Source of the DNA: Echinococcus granulosus
Lineage: Eukaryota > Platyhelminthes > Cestoda > Cyclophyllidea > Taeniidae
Direction: 5' to 3'
NCBI RefSeq assembly: GCF_000524195.1
Contig: NW_020170468.1
Coordinates: forward strand, 58,600-122,599
Length of the DNA stretch: 64,000 bases
The position numbers and the translations under genes were made by a program. The notes beneath the pieces were generated by a model, which had not been told where the DNA came from, searched no databases, and was given only the letters and a program-made list of their open reading frames with translations. Position 1 is the first letter of the stretch. Every line of letters starts with the position of its first letter. Shown here piece by piece: positions 48,691 through 62,538 of the stretch.

Positions 48691-51600
48691 CTGCAGATTT
48701 ACAAAAAGACAGACTTTACCCAGGTTTGTTCGAGCCAGAAAAAGCTTCTTTGCGTCGGCGTAGTGTACATGAGGCGAGATTTAAAAAATGTATTTCCTGC
48801 CAATTGACTCTTTGGTCCATATAGATTCTTAGCACTCTAAAAGTTTCATTTTTTATTTAAAGTCCAAGCGTAGGAAGATGCTGAAAAAGGTCACCAAGAC
48901 AGAAAAGGAGGGAGAAGGATCGGAAAAAAGGTGTGGATATTCGAACTGAAATGTCTCCGAATGTATAAATTTTGCCTTCACATTCATCGTCAGCATCGAC
49001 ACCACCACTTTCACAATGCGCTACCTCGGTTTTTTTCCGCGTCAGCCCGAAACGCCTCTCTTACTATCGTGCCGATTGGATCAAAAGCCCTGATTGGTGG
49101 TGCAAACAAGGCAACCAAACATGAGTGAATGTCCGAGGGTAACTTTTTGAGACAAAGAGGATACAAATTCACTTTCTTCTTTTCCAAATGGTTAGGATGT
49201 GTGAGGTGTAAAAGTCGGCAACTAAGCGCGCAACAAGGAATAATATATGTTTCTTCCATTCCGCCACACATTCAGGCTAAATATCAACAGAAACTCATGC
49301 CCTGCATCTGTACACGCATGCGTGTTTTTGTAGGCCCCTAGCAATATGAAGACAAAGGTGTGAAAAGGTCATTGGAGCATTAAAATTTTCACGAGGAAGT
49401 GCATATTTCTTCATCAGCCGCTCTACGTATACACTAATGGGATATTTAGGAGGATAATGTACTCCCGGAAATGTATAGGCTAATAATTCTGATTTACGCT
49501 GTAACTGAATTGCAAGAAATAAACTCCCCGTATAGAGGTTTAAATAAATTATCGCTATTTTGTAAAGCACGATGAATTATTAATAGGGAATGTCAATTTC
49601 TTTACTCAATTTTCATGGCCATCATGGCCAAAGACCCTGCAAATTCGAAATCTGAGTTCTTTTGGATAATGAAGATTTAGGAATTCAAAGGAATCCTGCA
49701 GAAACCATCAGGAAGGATTTCGAAGATGATTAGTTGGATAAATCACAAGGCGATCTAGCGAGAAAGTGTAATTGGAGGCTCTAACCGAGATCAAGTCGCT
49801 TCTTATTGTAAAACAGATTTGTATTGCCAAGTGATCCCCGAAGGGGAGTGTTTACTTAAGCACAGGGACGCCTGTGTGCTGAAGAGGCAGGTGGAGAGAA
49901 AAGAAATAACCGCTATCTCTACTTGTGGGAAGTCGAATCGATGGGACGGGTTTGTGCACCTAGATAGCTCACTTACGCCCTGCTGATTTCTCAAGTTGCT
50001 AGGTGATGTCAAGATGCTCAACACAATATAATTTTCTGCCATAAGTTCAAAGCTCAAACCTTTTTACATGGATGCTCGTCTTAAACTAAATTAAACCTAA
50101 CTAATTTTCCGGCCCTTAGGAATTATGCCACGAAGATTGAGTGTACCACTTTGATTAGGTCGCAGTGAACGCAAGCAGACCTTGATTCCCACACACTGGA
50201 GGCGGTGTGCAATGTCTGATGAAGAATGATGGCATTATTTGCCTTAGTTAAGATACGCACGTAGTCCTATTGTCCAGTCAAAGCTATCCACAAGTCCCAC
50301 GCTAGGCTTGCTTACACGCATGAAAATTGTGAAGGCTATGCACACCGAACAATACATGAGCTGTTTTCTTGTGGAGGAACGCTTCAGAAGTACGGGTTTG
50401 GCAGCCAGTGAGATATCTTCATGGTAGGTGGTCCTTTGTGCAAGTAGAAGCCACAATTCAAGGTAGTGTATAAGAAAAATACCTCCAACTTTAAATAATT
50501 TAGGGGCTAAAACATGTGCAGACGCGTTGGAATTTGATGGGCACAATGAACCATGCGATATGATGCGAGGCTACATGAGCTATTTTTATGAGAAACTACA
50601 ATACCTCTGGGATGTAGCTAGATGTATGACCAGTTTAGCATAGTGCATAGGGTTTTGATGGAATCTGGCATTTCATGTTATTATTATCAACATTATGACT
50701 CGGTACTAGAGGTCTTAACCCAATAGTCTACTGGTGTAATAATGTTTTGTACAAGTGCTAATAGTTTTAGAGAAACTAACTGCAAATAATATTTACAAAT
50801 GTAATTCTGTTGGTATTTAGATGTCAAGGGGAGAAGTCAGCTTTAAGTAAGACTGGTTGAGAAGTAGATATCGTAAATTATTATCCAAACGCACTACCGT
50901 CAAAGCCATTGTACCTCTTCACACTTGCCTTAATAGGCCTATCTTGGTGATTGAACCCCAAAAAAAAAAATGAATTTAACGAGAACCACTTTTACTGAAA
51001 ATACGAGGAACCTCGTCACGGTTATGCGTACACCCGAAGAAGTCCCATGGGATACCACCACCCACGGTGCCGAGGGAAGAAACCGTGATGAATTATTAAG
51101 TACATACAACCTCCTCCCTATTTGTGAACTAACCGACCTCTTTCAGCCTCACCACTTAAAAATGAGAAGAAAACCTCTTTCAGTCCAACCTACCAAGTCT
51201 CCCTCTCTACAATGCGGGTATGAATTTTGGATAAGATGGTATAAGAGAGCAAGAGAAGGCACTATTTTTTCAGATCAAAAAGCCACTTTCGTGAAGAGGG
51301 GATAGTAATTAATACCAGTATCATGGCGATAATTGTGATGGCAGAGGTGGTGTAAGTGGTGATGGTGGTGGTGACATGCGATAATAAAACATTGTCTCCA
51401 TCTATGAATGTGTGAATAGAGAACTGTCCCCGTCCCTAGAGGACAATCGCCCCATGTATCGTTCCGCATGCGGGGAACACTTTTGATAAAATCGTATATA
51501 AAAAGCTAGGTGTGCCGGAGTATCTCGGATTGATGAGACACTATACCCACTTTCATTCATGGTTTTTTGACAAGGGGATAGTAAAAATGTTCACCTCCCC

Positions 51601-54600
51601 TTCTTCTCCCATGCACCCCGCTTGTCCTTTCATAATTAACTCAAACATAACAGTTTTTTACATCAGCCGGTTTTGCCATTAACCCAACAGAGTCGGTGAG
51701 TAAATGAGAAAAAAATATTTCTGCTCTACATTCCACCTAGTATATTAGTTGAAACATTAGAATGAGAGATCGCGGAAAAAATGACCCAGCTTTTTACTTA
51801 GCAACAAAATTGAAATTTAATTTGACTACCCAAATAAATTTATTTGAAGCTTACACATAACATTTTAAGAAATGATGTTACTGATATGAAATAGTGCCAT
51901 GATTTTAGAATTTGGTGAAGCTAAAACAAAGCTATGTCTATCTTTTTGAATCAGTCATTAACAAGGGTCTTGGACGCGTAGATCCTGGAAATTACAAGCA
52001 AATATTATTTGGTGGAATTAATAACTCGATTTTATAAATGTTTAAAATGGCTCATAGTGAATATCTGCGAACTGCGCTGAAAGACAGGATAAAGTTTCTT
52101 TCTGGTTGTTCTTATGATCAATAAAGTACGAAATTTAAGGAGATGTAGTTAACATGACTCGTCGATCGAAGCTGATCTTTATCAATCTTGATAACGAGCA
52201 ATAACATAAGTGGATCACTAACCGCAGGAAAGGGAGGGGATACGTAGATTCATTACTCCCTTTGACGGTATCTTTATTACCCTTTGGTTTGTATCCCTTC
52301 CTTTGTTACACTTACAGACGCAAATGTACATACACACGCACACAGGCACACCAAGAGGCCTGTGGATATGACTGTTCTTGCTATTATTACTATCGGCCTC
52401 GTCCCCGTCACCGTAATGATTGTTCACAGTTTGTGTCCTACATGATAATAAGGGGCGCGGTTGTGTACATGAAACTATAAAACAATCAAGCCGACCGACA
52501 GCAGTGTTTTTCACCTGTTACGGGGCGGCAGCTCATGCTAGGGGGAGGAGCAAGAGGGAAGAGAGGACAACCGTCCAAGTGTAACAATCGCCCCTTTTTG
52601 ATCTTTCCGGTGGTGAGGACGTGTTGTGCTCCCACGCAGGGAGAACTGGGGGAAGACGGGGGAAGGGAGGGTTACGCACGCGCACACGCGCACGCACATA
52701 TGCACAAGCAGAAACTGGTGATAGCTTTCGCAGAATTCGCAGTTCCATACTACCTTACAGCGTTGCATAAACCACCTTTCAACTGAAACCCCTGCTAGAT
52801 TAGAGAAGAAAGTAAATTTGAATAAAAATTAGAGAATGTTCGTATTTAACCCGTCGTTTAAAACCCCTCTAAGTTGAACCTACAAGTAGTTTAAAAAATA
52901 TTTAAACGTTGTTTTTTTATTATTTATTTGAATCGATTAATATAGGAAAAAATAATACTTTGAACGTTTGGAATATGATGCTAAACTCAGGGTCTTGGAG
53001 GATAAAATAAAGAAATTAGCCTTCGCGTGTTTTCAGTGGAGTGGAAAAAATCAAAATTAAACGAACGTGCTGTTCAACCACGTATTCCTTACTGCAAGAT
53101 ATTAAAATTTCAATTTTAGAGGAAACTATACCTCCTGAAGTTCGGAAAACAGGATATGAACTTCGAAAATGCGATTAAAGAGAAACTTAAGTTATAGCTA
53201 CAAACTTCAATTTAAATTCGTTTTGCGCTTTTTGGGGCCAAAAACCTCATCTTTGCAAAAAATCCTACAGGAGGGCTTGTTTATGTGAATGGAAATTACA
53301 ATTTCCATTATCTGTGCTGAACATTTCCAAAGGCGCAATTGACACACAGCCATCAGAATCCTTTAAATACATGCTAGCAATTTGTTTTTTATTCAATTAA
53401 ATAAACCAAAATGTTTCTGAATTCGAAATAAACGAAGTGGGAGTAAATGGTTTGTGGTGCTACCAAAAGTAAAAAGTATATGAAGTTGGTGCCTAGTATT
53501 TTAAGCGCCGGAAGACATTTCTACTAAGTTAGTCAAAAAGTTAGCTTATTCTATGTTTCCACTTATTTATTGAATTAGGTCATTTATATGCTGGAGGAAA
53601 AATAACATTTGACCTGGGAGAATTTATAGCAAGCTGAAGGAATTCCCACCACCAAACTTTGCCACTGTACCCCTTTGCATCTTAGTAGAAACTCTATTTG
53701 TCAACTCCTCTGAGTTTTTAGTCTGACAAATGCGCGAAAGGGTAAATGTGCGCGCATAAATTTAAAGAAAAAAGGAAAGTAGGAGGAAGGAAGGAAGAAG
53801 GGGGTAATTTTTTCCGCTTCTATCACCGCCGCCAGCAGGGCAATTTGTGTAGCCGTCGGAAAATCAACAAAGTAATACAGAAAAACCCGAAGAGATGCGA
53901 TTCAAAAAAGCATTGTCGCGAGGTGCCAAGGTGAAATACAGCGAGAAGTGTGACAGTCGAGAAAAAACAGGACGGTGGAAAAGAAGACCGTTTTAGGAAG
54001 CCTCGAACGCACGCACGCTCACGCATCAGCGCGCAGGCGCATGTGACAGGCGAGCAAAATTCTTTCTGCGTCCTTTTTGAATGCGATATGCAGGCTTGGA
54101 GCAAAACGCGCTAATTCCGACTAATAAATGTGCCATTTTTACACCTGGGCTTTCGGGAGAACTTCTTGAAGCCCCTTGAGTGGGTATTAAGAAATTAGAT
54201 GGTGCTACATTCCAAATGCTGAAACTCAAACGGTGTACTGGTTCTCAATTAAATCATGGTTTTTCAAGGGTTATTGTTCCATTGCGTCTATTTATTCAAA
54301 ATATTATCCCTTTTTCAGGATAGAGGCAAACCACGAAGTTAAACTGCAGTTCAATTGAGGTTTCTCAATTATTACAAACCATAAAATTGTGTAGCACTTA
54401 ATAAGAACGATTTATTTCGGTACTTGCTGTACTTTTTTATTTATTTGATATCTTGACGGCAAGTCAGTAAACTGTGCATGATAGTGTAAATAAGTTCTAT
54501 AGGAAAGTGTTTTGAATTTGGTGCAAAATTCTGGATGAATTCAATCATCAAACAAAACTGGAATATTAATAAATTTGATTTTTGTCATCAAATTACAATG

Positions 54601-56600
54601 AAAGAAAAAATATTTCCAAGTTTTAACCTGTATTTTGATCATCATTTCTTCTCTGATTAAAAAAACACCATAATGTAGATGACAACTTGATTTCTGTAAG
54701 ATGAGATAAAATCAAAATTTTTCTTTTTTAATTAGGCTAAATGATTGTGGTTTAAGATGCAGGCGATAAAACAGAGCTTTTCTGTTTGATAGTGCATAAA
54801 ATCGACTTCATGTACTCACGGCCGTTATTTAACTGTGCTGGTTTTATTTCCTTTGCAATATTTTTTTAGTCATTTTTAAATACTCATGAAATCACACTTA
54901 AGGACCCGTATAAATTGAACTAAATGATCTTGAACTCGAAAATCGGTGTCAGTGTAAGTCGTAACGTTGGCTGGGCTGCTGAATAGGCGAAAGAATGTAG
55001 CTTCATAAATACTATAGAAATATTTTGTCACATAAGCAAATTTGAGTCCTCAAGCATGGGGCAAAATGATGTGTATCCATGCAATTGTAAAGAACAAGAA
55101 ATTTTTACGAAAATCGCGATAGAAAAAATGCAAAAAATTAACTATTCGTAAACCTATTCTAGCCTTTCCCCAGTGTACTGGCCCTAAAATTATTCTTACA
55201 GACTCTTCGTGACTATTTCAAAATTTCAAACCCCTTTTTCTACAATCGGAGATGATTACCACTTGAAGACAACGCAAAAACTCAGTGCTTATTAGCCGAC
55301 CTTCAAAATTTGAGTCAAACCTAATCTTTCGGCAATCGGATGCAAAACTAGCTCTTTAAGAGCAAAAAACCACTTCCGTCGTTTTAAGATTTTTTTCTTT
55401 TAATTTAAGTAGTATGCTCAAGCATAGCCGACCACACCCGAGGGAAATTAACTTGCGTTTGTGCGTGTGTATGTTTGTAGGAGAGCGATTATATCATAGC
55501 GATGGAATCCCGCACACGAAAATAATATTTCTCACACAAAAGCAGGCTCAGAAAACTAGCAACGACATCACCGACAGCACCTACTACAAACTAATTCCTA
55601 CGCGTCCTTTGGGCAGTCGCTTTCAGTTCTCGCTCTCTTGCTGGCCTTGTGTGTGGTCCACGGCAATTCTCAAGATGCGAGCTCTACAAGTAACACTTCG
55701 ACTGCCTGACTAAAAGTGAAAAGTGCGATCACACTAAGACTTGCAGCGTCAGTGGACTACTTCTAAGGGCATTAAAGATGTCTCTAGTAGATCTACGACT
55801 CTTAGAGATGTCACTGCATAAACATTCCTTGTTTTCGACAACAGGGAGAAATGACTGGGTCTGTCAAAAATCCGTATTTTGGGTCACAACTGAGAAACGG
55901 CCACCCACCGTGCCATCGAGGGAAATTTTCGCCCAAAAGTGTGATTTCGAGTAGACGCGTTTACATGAGAGGGAGGCAAGTAACATCTGATTACTTTTTT
56001 CTGCGATCTTTGAAGACATAATTCAACTGCTCCAATAGGATTTTTGCACTGGTGGAAAGTGGGGGAGGAAAATTTGTTCAGCCGAAGGTAATATTTCTCG
56101 CCGCCTGTCTAGGGCGCTTTCTCTCGCGCTCTCTTGTTGGCCCTCCATCGGAAGAATGATTAGAAATAATTTTTCCATCTGTGGGTGGCCGCACTTCACG
56201 TACCTGGGTACGCACTTTCGGTGGCTTTTAGTACGCGGATTTGCTGACTCCGATCGTGTCGGTAGGCGTCTCATTCAAATCAGGAGTTTCATAATTAATT
56301 GTGAAAGCCTTCCCTTACTGAATTGTTGCTGGTTATGTATCAAACGCAAAAAGATAACCAAGATCATCCTTACAGTGAACACAATGAAAAAATTACAATT
56401 TTTAGTGCCGAAAACTTTTCAAATGAAGAGGAATTTTTTGTTTACTTCTTTTTTTTAGGGAAAACGAACGGCTTAATCTTCGAGCTGCGTCAATTCAAGA
56501 TCAATGTTTAGGATCAAATGTTCCGATTTTGACTTCTAACCTGCAATCATTTTAAATGAGGAAAGCAAAGAATGAATAAACGTATGGGAATGAATTGGTG
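48691..56600. other. Gene-poor stretch upstream of the zinc-finger exons
   Basis: Likely intron or 5' flank of the zinc-finger gene. A GGTGGTGAT-type simple repeat lies at 51318-51374. CA/CG-type repeats lie at 52315-52350 and 52675-52700, with GC-rich sequence between. A purine tract is at 53765-53810 and a CGCACG-type repeat at 54005-54045. Open frames here (up to 111 codons) follow the simple-sequence composition, and none is recognised. Confidence 0.45.
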
Positions 56601-56679
56601 GCATAACTCTTAATTAGCGCGATTTCCTTCTTAAAACAGTTCCCTAGAGAGCAAGAGAATGGGACTAAGAGAATAACAG

Positions 56680-57480
56680 CTACGCTGCTTGGCCAATCAA
56701 GTCGACAGGTTTGCGTTCGTCCGCGGTGACAATTTTGCGCCTTAAAACAGTCGTTTGCGTTTTTGCAAAACCACGAATGCTAAATTTTGCCTCTGCGGTA
56801 GACCCGAGGGTGGATGGGCTGGCTAGTGAGTAGGTGGGTGGCCGAGTCGGTGGGAGGACAGTAAACGGATTGGGAAAATGCGAGGAAAAAACCGCGTAAA
56901 CTGTCGACTCAGTGCTACTTGACTTGACAGGCGGAGAGAAAATGACGATGTTCACGCACAAACACACAATTTCTCCCACTTTCTCCCACACACGAGTCGG
57001 AGAGAGTTGTTTTCCGCCTCAGTAGAGTGAGGCAGACAGGGAGAGTAAGAGGTAGAGAGCGAGGCAGCGAGCAAGAGAGGTAGAGAGAATTCAAAAGACC
57101 GCCCAAAGAGTGAGGCGAACGTGCCGGTGCGGACGTGCCACCTGCATTTGTTTGAGGTGCGATGACGTGATGAAAAGCGTGCCGTGCGGCGATGCTTGCG
57201 TGCGAGGGAAGCGCGAGCACGCACACACAAAGCAACCGTCGTTCATGCCATAAAAAATTCGCCAATCGCGGGAAAAACAAGATGGCTGGCTTGGTTTTTT
57301 GCCTCGGTTTTGCAGACGAAAGCTTGCGGTTGAGCATATTTGAGCTGAGGCGTGGCAGCAGCAGCGGCGACAGCACTAGCAGCATCAGCAACATCATTAA
57401 TTGCTCCCTGCTTAAGCTATCTATCTCACTCTCTCTCTGCTTTCCAATGTCAGGGCCAGCTGCCGCATGATTGTGATACA
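56680..57480. promoter_or_regulatory. GA-rich / CpG-rich island, promoter candidate
   Basis: This is about 0.8 kb of GC-rich sequence with dense GAGAG runs (57000-57090), a CRE-like TGACGTGA at about 57163-57170 and a YY1-like AAGATGGCTGGC at about 57278. It also has CpG-rich blocks and a CAG/CAGCAT triplet stretch at about 57358-57395. Long overlapping minus-strand frames (222 and 92 codons) reflect few TA-containing codons rather than any recognised protein. A first exon and promoter of the minus-strand zinc-finger gene would be expected at higher coordinates than 48.7 kb, so this is a plausible site. Confidence 0.35.
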
Positions 57481-60400
57481 CTAAGCTCCATTTTTTTTGG
57501 TCCCAATAGAGATAACTGCAGCCGAAACCTTGACTTTTGTTTTGACGTTTAGTAAAGTAAAAACAGGTAGAGCTCAGCTCCAACTTCTTCAGTGATTTTC
57601 AGCTAGCCGGAGGAGAAATCCTTGAAATAAGCAGCTAATTCCATATAAGAACCCAATATAGTAAGTTGACAAAGCATTCGTAAAATTAAATAGACTGAGC
57701 TGAAATACGATGATCTTCAAAAAGCAAGTGGAACAATTTAAGCTTTTAAAATCCATGTAACAGCAGGGCTCTTGAAGTTACATGAAGCATAAGGAGAACA
57801 TTAGATACAAATGTTTGCATTTTTGAAACAAATCAGCTGGCTTTAAGGAGGGAGAGCATCGATTCAAAGGAAGAGGTTGTGGAGCAGCACAGAAACGAAA
57901 ATAGTATAATTAGAGGAGAGCGAGTGAAACGTGGAAGTCAAATCGGTCTTCCGCAGAGGCCACAAGACCGGCATCACAATGAGGTCAAATAGGCAGAAAA
58001 AACGCTTTCATAGGGTGTGTATAGGTGTGCGAGTAATCGTGTGGGGCAATAATTAATAATCGCGGGGCAGCGAGAAAACAAACAAACAAATGGCTGGTGG
58101 CTTGATGTTCGCAAGCAGGGTGGCCCATACCGACAGACCCGTAAATTTTTGACAGCGCCAAATGTACACACATAAACACCTCCTTCGTGCACATGCGCGG
58201 AAAACATGGAAAACCGTTGACTTTGGGGCTCGCAATCCCGTGCACACGCATACACAATTTAACATCGCTTCGTCAGCTGTTTTTTTCTGAATCGGAGGCA
58301 CAAAAAACACTACCAGATGATTTTTTTAGCTTCAAGTGGGGTCCAGAAGGAGGGAGGGAGAACGAGAGCGGTAGAGTTGGAAAGCCAAAATGCCACATTT
58401 TACAATGGAAACCTTGGAACGCAACAATGTTTCGCCTTGCTGCGCCCCGCATTTCGCAACACTCAAAGTTTGATGAACACTTTTAGCATGTTTACCTAAT
58501 TAAAAAGAAATTTGCCCACCTTTTGGCCTAAAAGTGTTATCAAAGTTATGGTGTTTGTTCAAGGCTTTTCAGTGTCAGCTGTAACTTTCAAATCACTAAT
58601 CGCGTGGCATTTGCGAATCGCTCATATGATCTCTGGTAAGCAGTTATCACAGCCGAATCCCCTATTCGCTAGATTATTATTTTCTAATTAGGGACTAGAA
58701 TGATCGAGGTAAGTAATATGAGTAGAGTATTGCCGAATAGGATAAAAGATTTCTAACTTTATAGGCAGATTTTGTGCGATTTGTGATAAAATCTATAGAG
58801 ACAAATGGAACAAATCTTTGCAGTATAAATGACATCTTAGGATTTTACTTATAAGTATCAAATTTCGGCTTAAAATTTAAATGTCAACAACCAAGTCTTT
58901 TCTTTTGGGGATTCAGAAAGCAAACTAGTGAATATGCAAGGTAAGCGGGTCGAAAGATAATTCGCAAAAAAGTTTCTGAAATTGTCCCTAGTTGCTTAAG
59001 CTTGGACAATTAGAGAGAGGCATAGTTTTCATAAACACCAAATTTTTGTTTTTAAAAAGTATGTTTGATAGATACCTTGAAAAGACTTTCTTTCTGAGTG
59101 ATTCGTTATTCAGTTCTAAATATCAATGCGAAAATGAGACTGTTCATCACCACACGCCCTTTATTTCTCGTTTATTATCCAAAACTACGTTTCTACAAAT
59201 TGGAAGTAAAAACATCAGTAGAAAACAGGACAAACCTCCAAAGCAATCCTCTTTGAAACAAAATATTGTTGCATTACAGTTTAGCGACTTTGATGCAATC
59301 CTTGAGTAAATAGTTGTACAACTGCTCTTTGATATTCGGTCAAAAAATTTACATTTTAAATGGTCGCTGTTTTGAATCCACTCTTACCTATCGCCACAAA
59401 TAATACACATATCGAACGCTTATCCACCAAACATCTTGACAAAGTGGAGAAAGGCATGTATTAAAAACCCCCAATGTATCTGTGGATCAGGGAGCTCAAG
59501 CATTAACCGCTCGCAATTAACTTGACGCGACAGCTCTATAATTAGAGACAGCCCGTGTGTTGCAGTCATGTGCTAGGGAGGTGTGGAAAAAAGGCTAATT
59601 TGGGGTTCCGCGTGAATTTTATGTTTCATCACCTAGAATCATGTGCATGTTTTTAAAGTAATCTATTTTAAAACAATTCTTAGTAAAACCATAATTTTCA
59701 CTGGTGATTCAATTACAAAGCTAGGTATTTTTTAGCTGATTTTGTTAGATAAATACTTTTCTCCTAACTGGCACTATTTCTCCTGTAGTTGATTTTAGAT
59801 GGAACGGATTACTGATAAAAGCAGCAATGGCAAGGTAAAAATGTTCGTGATGAACCACTTTAATTGTCACCAGTAAGCACAAGTTTGTGCCTGACAGGGA
59901 AAAGGTTTTTTACGGAAATAAATAAAGTGCGAGGAATTTTGTAAATTGATAAAATGATAGCGTAAGATTTGGAAAAAGAAAAGAAAGTACAGAATTCCAG
60001 GAGGCTAGAGTAATATTAAGGCTTTAATTTAAAATAGGTGAATTCGACAAAAATGTCGAAGAAAGCAAATTTGGGCATCAGGCAGTAGAAAAAGAGGAGT
60101 TTTTCCATTAAAACTACACACGCACACGTTATTACACGTTACGCATAGCACACAAAGCAGTTAGCGTCAACATCATAGTTTATTTTGTTGGGGTTATCGC
60201 TACTTGAATGGTCTTTATTCACATTGCAATAGGCTATATCTCCATGGGAGTTTTCTGGCTTGTCTCTCTCGTTGAAGGCAGGCGAAGGAGAGACCGACTT
60301 TGGTACAGTTTGCACTCAATTTTTAGTGCCCTTACCCTCTCTATCCCTCCTCATATCGAAAAGTTGAGTGCATGATTTATGCGGAGACAAACACACAAAC

Positions 60401-61456
60401 ACATGCGTACATACACTTTTGCATAAAGTGTTTTCGTTTGGAGCGAAGGCGTGTATGACATTTAGAAAAGCGAAAAGGTCAGAGGAAAGTGACAACATGA
60501 GTTTCCTAGAGTTTGGAACGTCTTTACGCCACCCAGTTTAACGTTTATACTGTAAAAATCGTGGAGCAAGAAAAAAAATGGTAGATAAAGTGGTCGAAAC
60601 AGGAACAAAGACAAGAAAGATTCCAAGGAGAAAATATTTGTTAATTTTAATTACGACCTTTAGCATTGGAAAGGACAAATTAGTTGACTCCAAGAATACT
60701 CATCCTTTATAATGCATTACTTGGAATGTAAAATTATTAGAGTTAAAACTGTATACAATTTGTCGAAAATTTGCAAGAGATGACTGTAAAGAGACATTGT
60801 AAAAGAATTTAAGATAGTGCAGGAAAGGGCAAACCATAAGCAAAATCGGAGTTTAATATTTAGTTGAATATCTTTATAAAGTAAAAAGATCAATGCAAAA
60901 CTTATTTAATTACTAGCTAATTAAATATACTCTGTTTCAAGAAAATAATAATTAACGAGAAAGAATGACATTGCTTTTATACGAATGAAGAGAGTCAAAG
61001 CCTATGTGACTTCTTGAGTCAAGGGGATAGCTTAGAGTTTCTCGAAATTAAATGCACACATATTTTGAAATATTCAATTTTAGAAATGCTATTAAATAGA
61101 AAAACTAATCCATGTCTGGAATTTTACAATAATTGATAAGAACACTAACTGAAATCCTAGTAAATAGTACGATAAAAATAGCTTAGGATAAGAATTGGTG
61201 AAAAAAGACACGAGTTTGGGGTACACAAATTATATGCTAATACATACACTTAAACTTGTCCTCCAAAAGAGAACTAAAATAAGAGTGTTTTTTATAAAAG
61301 GCATTGTGAACTTAACATTGGAAGTTTTCTTGTTTTTGTGTTGAAAATTTTTCTAAGAATCCAGTGGGAACCCCGATAAGCAATTTTCAGAAATAATGAT
61401 GAATGCCATGTCTTTTAAAAATTTGAGAAAAAAACCCACGTAAGTATTAGTGGAAC
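57481..61456. other. Gene-poor stretch
   Basis: Mostly AT-rich. CA-type simple repeats occur near 58170-58250, 60120 and 60395. A GC-richer patch at 57950-58450 has short overlapping frames only. A 105-codon plus-strand frame at 58992-59309 is AT-rich and unrecognised. No gene is supported. Confidence 0.4.
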
Positions 61457-61886
61457 CTTGATCTATGCGTTCTTGAAGGCATTTTAGTCGAATCTCGGCA
61501 GAAGTACTGAGCGGAGAAGATATCCCGACACTGTTAACCCTCAAAGGTTTGCAGGAGCAACTATTGTGTCTTCGCTTATTACCTATATGCACTGTAAAAA
61601 CGGTGCACAATCATACCGGTTAAATACTGTTGCTGATAAACTGCCTTTGATGAACATATATTCCTTCCGGTTTGATCAAGCAATTTAAAAGCCAATCGAA
61701 AAGCTTGTGGAAGTTCATCAGCAGATAGAGCACTGATTAATGTATTTGCCGATTTAAGCTAAGACAAATAATTAAATGCTCGTTTTACCAACTCTTCCAA
61801 CTTCTTCATCCCAGCACTTTCCGAACTGCTTAAGAAGCACATCTCATCACTGCGCTGCATTCCAATCTTTGAAAGACGACGTAAGG
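61457..61886 (-). CDS. Fragment of an unrecognised gene with very short introns
   Basis: Three stretches in three frames join in phase across tiny introns. 61886-61789 contains MQRSDEMCFLSSSESAG. After a 30-nt intron (61788-61759, GTAAAA to GTCTTAG), 61758-61617 contains SANTLISALSADELPQAF. After a 25-nt intron (61616-61592, GTATGA to TTTTTACAG), 61591-61457 contains CKPLRVNSVGISSPLS and ends near a GTTCC donor. Without the second intron the frame ends at a double TAA (FYSAYR). Composition is that of a soluble, helical protein. No family is recognised. The introns are shorter than those in TSG101 and WDR60, so the model needs transcript support. Upstream exons may include the open frame at 62539-62916. 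Confidence 0.42.
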
Positions 61887-62311
61887 CTGGTCAAGCTCCA
61901 AATGATACTGTTGGCCTATTAAAACAAGCGGCTAAGCATTGATGTGTGACCAATCTTTATTAGGTGGCATAGAAAGTCTTGCTTAAATAAATAAGTAATA
62001 AAATTTTAAAAAGAAAAAAAGCTGTTTTTTGCTGCATTTGATCTGACTGCAAGGGTCCAGTTTGTAGTGTAAAACTTCGGAATATTTTGAAGTCACGTCT
62101 TACTTTTTCAAAGATTTTAAATTTTCATTGTTAATTTAAATGAATTTCATATTTCAGAGCTAAATTTTACGTACTAGTAGCTTGCTTCTCAGGACCCTAG
62201 TAAAATCTAGGTTAAGTAAACCATTGTGACTTGTCTTTGGTTTTAGATCATTATATTAAAAAAAGTAGCTAAAGACCCTTTGTCTTAGCAATTCGAGACT
62301 TTTTGAAAACT

Positions 62312-62410
62312 AAAGGAGACATACGGTTTGTACTATCGACATATAGAATGGCTTGGGGCTACTTGTATTTCCCGGAGGTCAGGCCTTCCAGCGGAGGTAC
62401 AATGGTGGCC
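62312..62410 (+). repeat. Dispersed repeat, copy B
   Basis: The core 62329-62362 matches copy A (22938-22971) at 30 of 34 bases, and ACAATGGTGG recurs at 62399-62408. The orientation is the same as copy A. The insertion lies between candidate exons of the minus-strand locus at 61.4-62.9 kb, which is compatible with an intronic repeat. Confidence 0.55.
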
Positions 62411-62538
62411 TCCCTAAGTATTCCGCAACCAAAATTAGGATTCAAGAAGAAATATTTATGGTTTTACAGGGCATTTTTAGCTACGATGTTGGTTCTTCTT
62501 AGCCTTTGCTACAGAAAATATGTATTCAAGAACGCATA

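Noticed and set aside
56915..57583. 222-codon minus-strand frame
   Set aside because: GC- and GA-rich DNA has few stops. The translation has simple-sequence Leu/Ser runs and overlapping frames are equally open.
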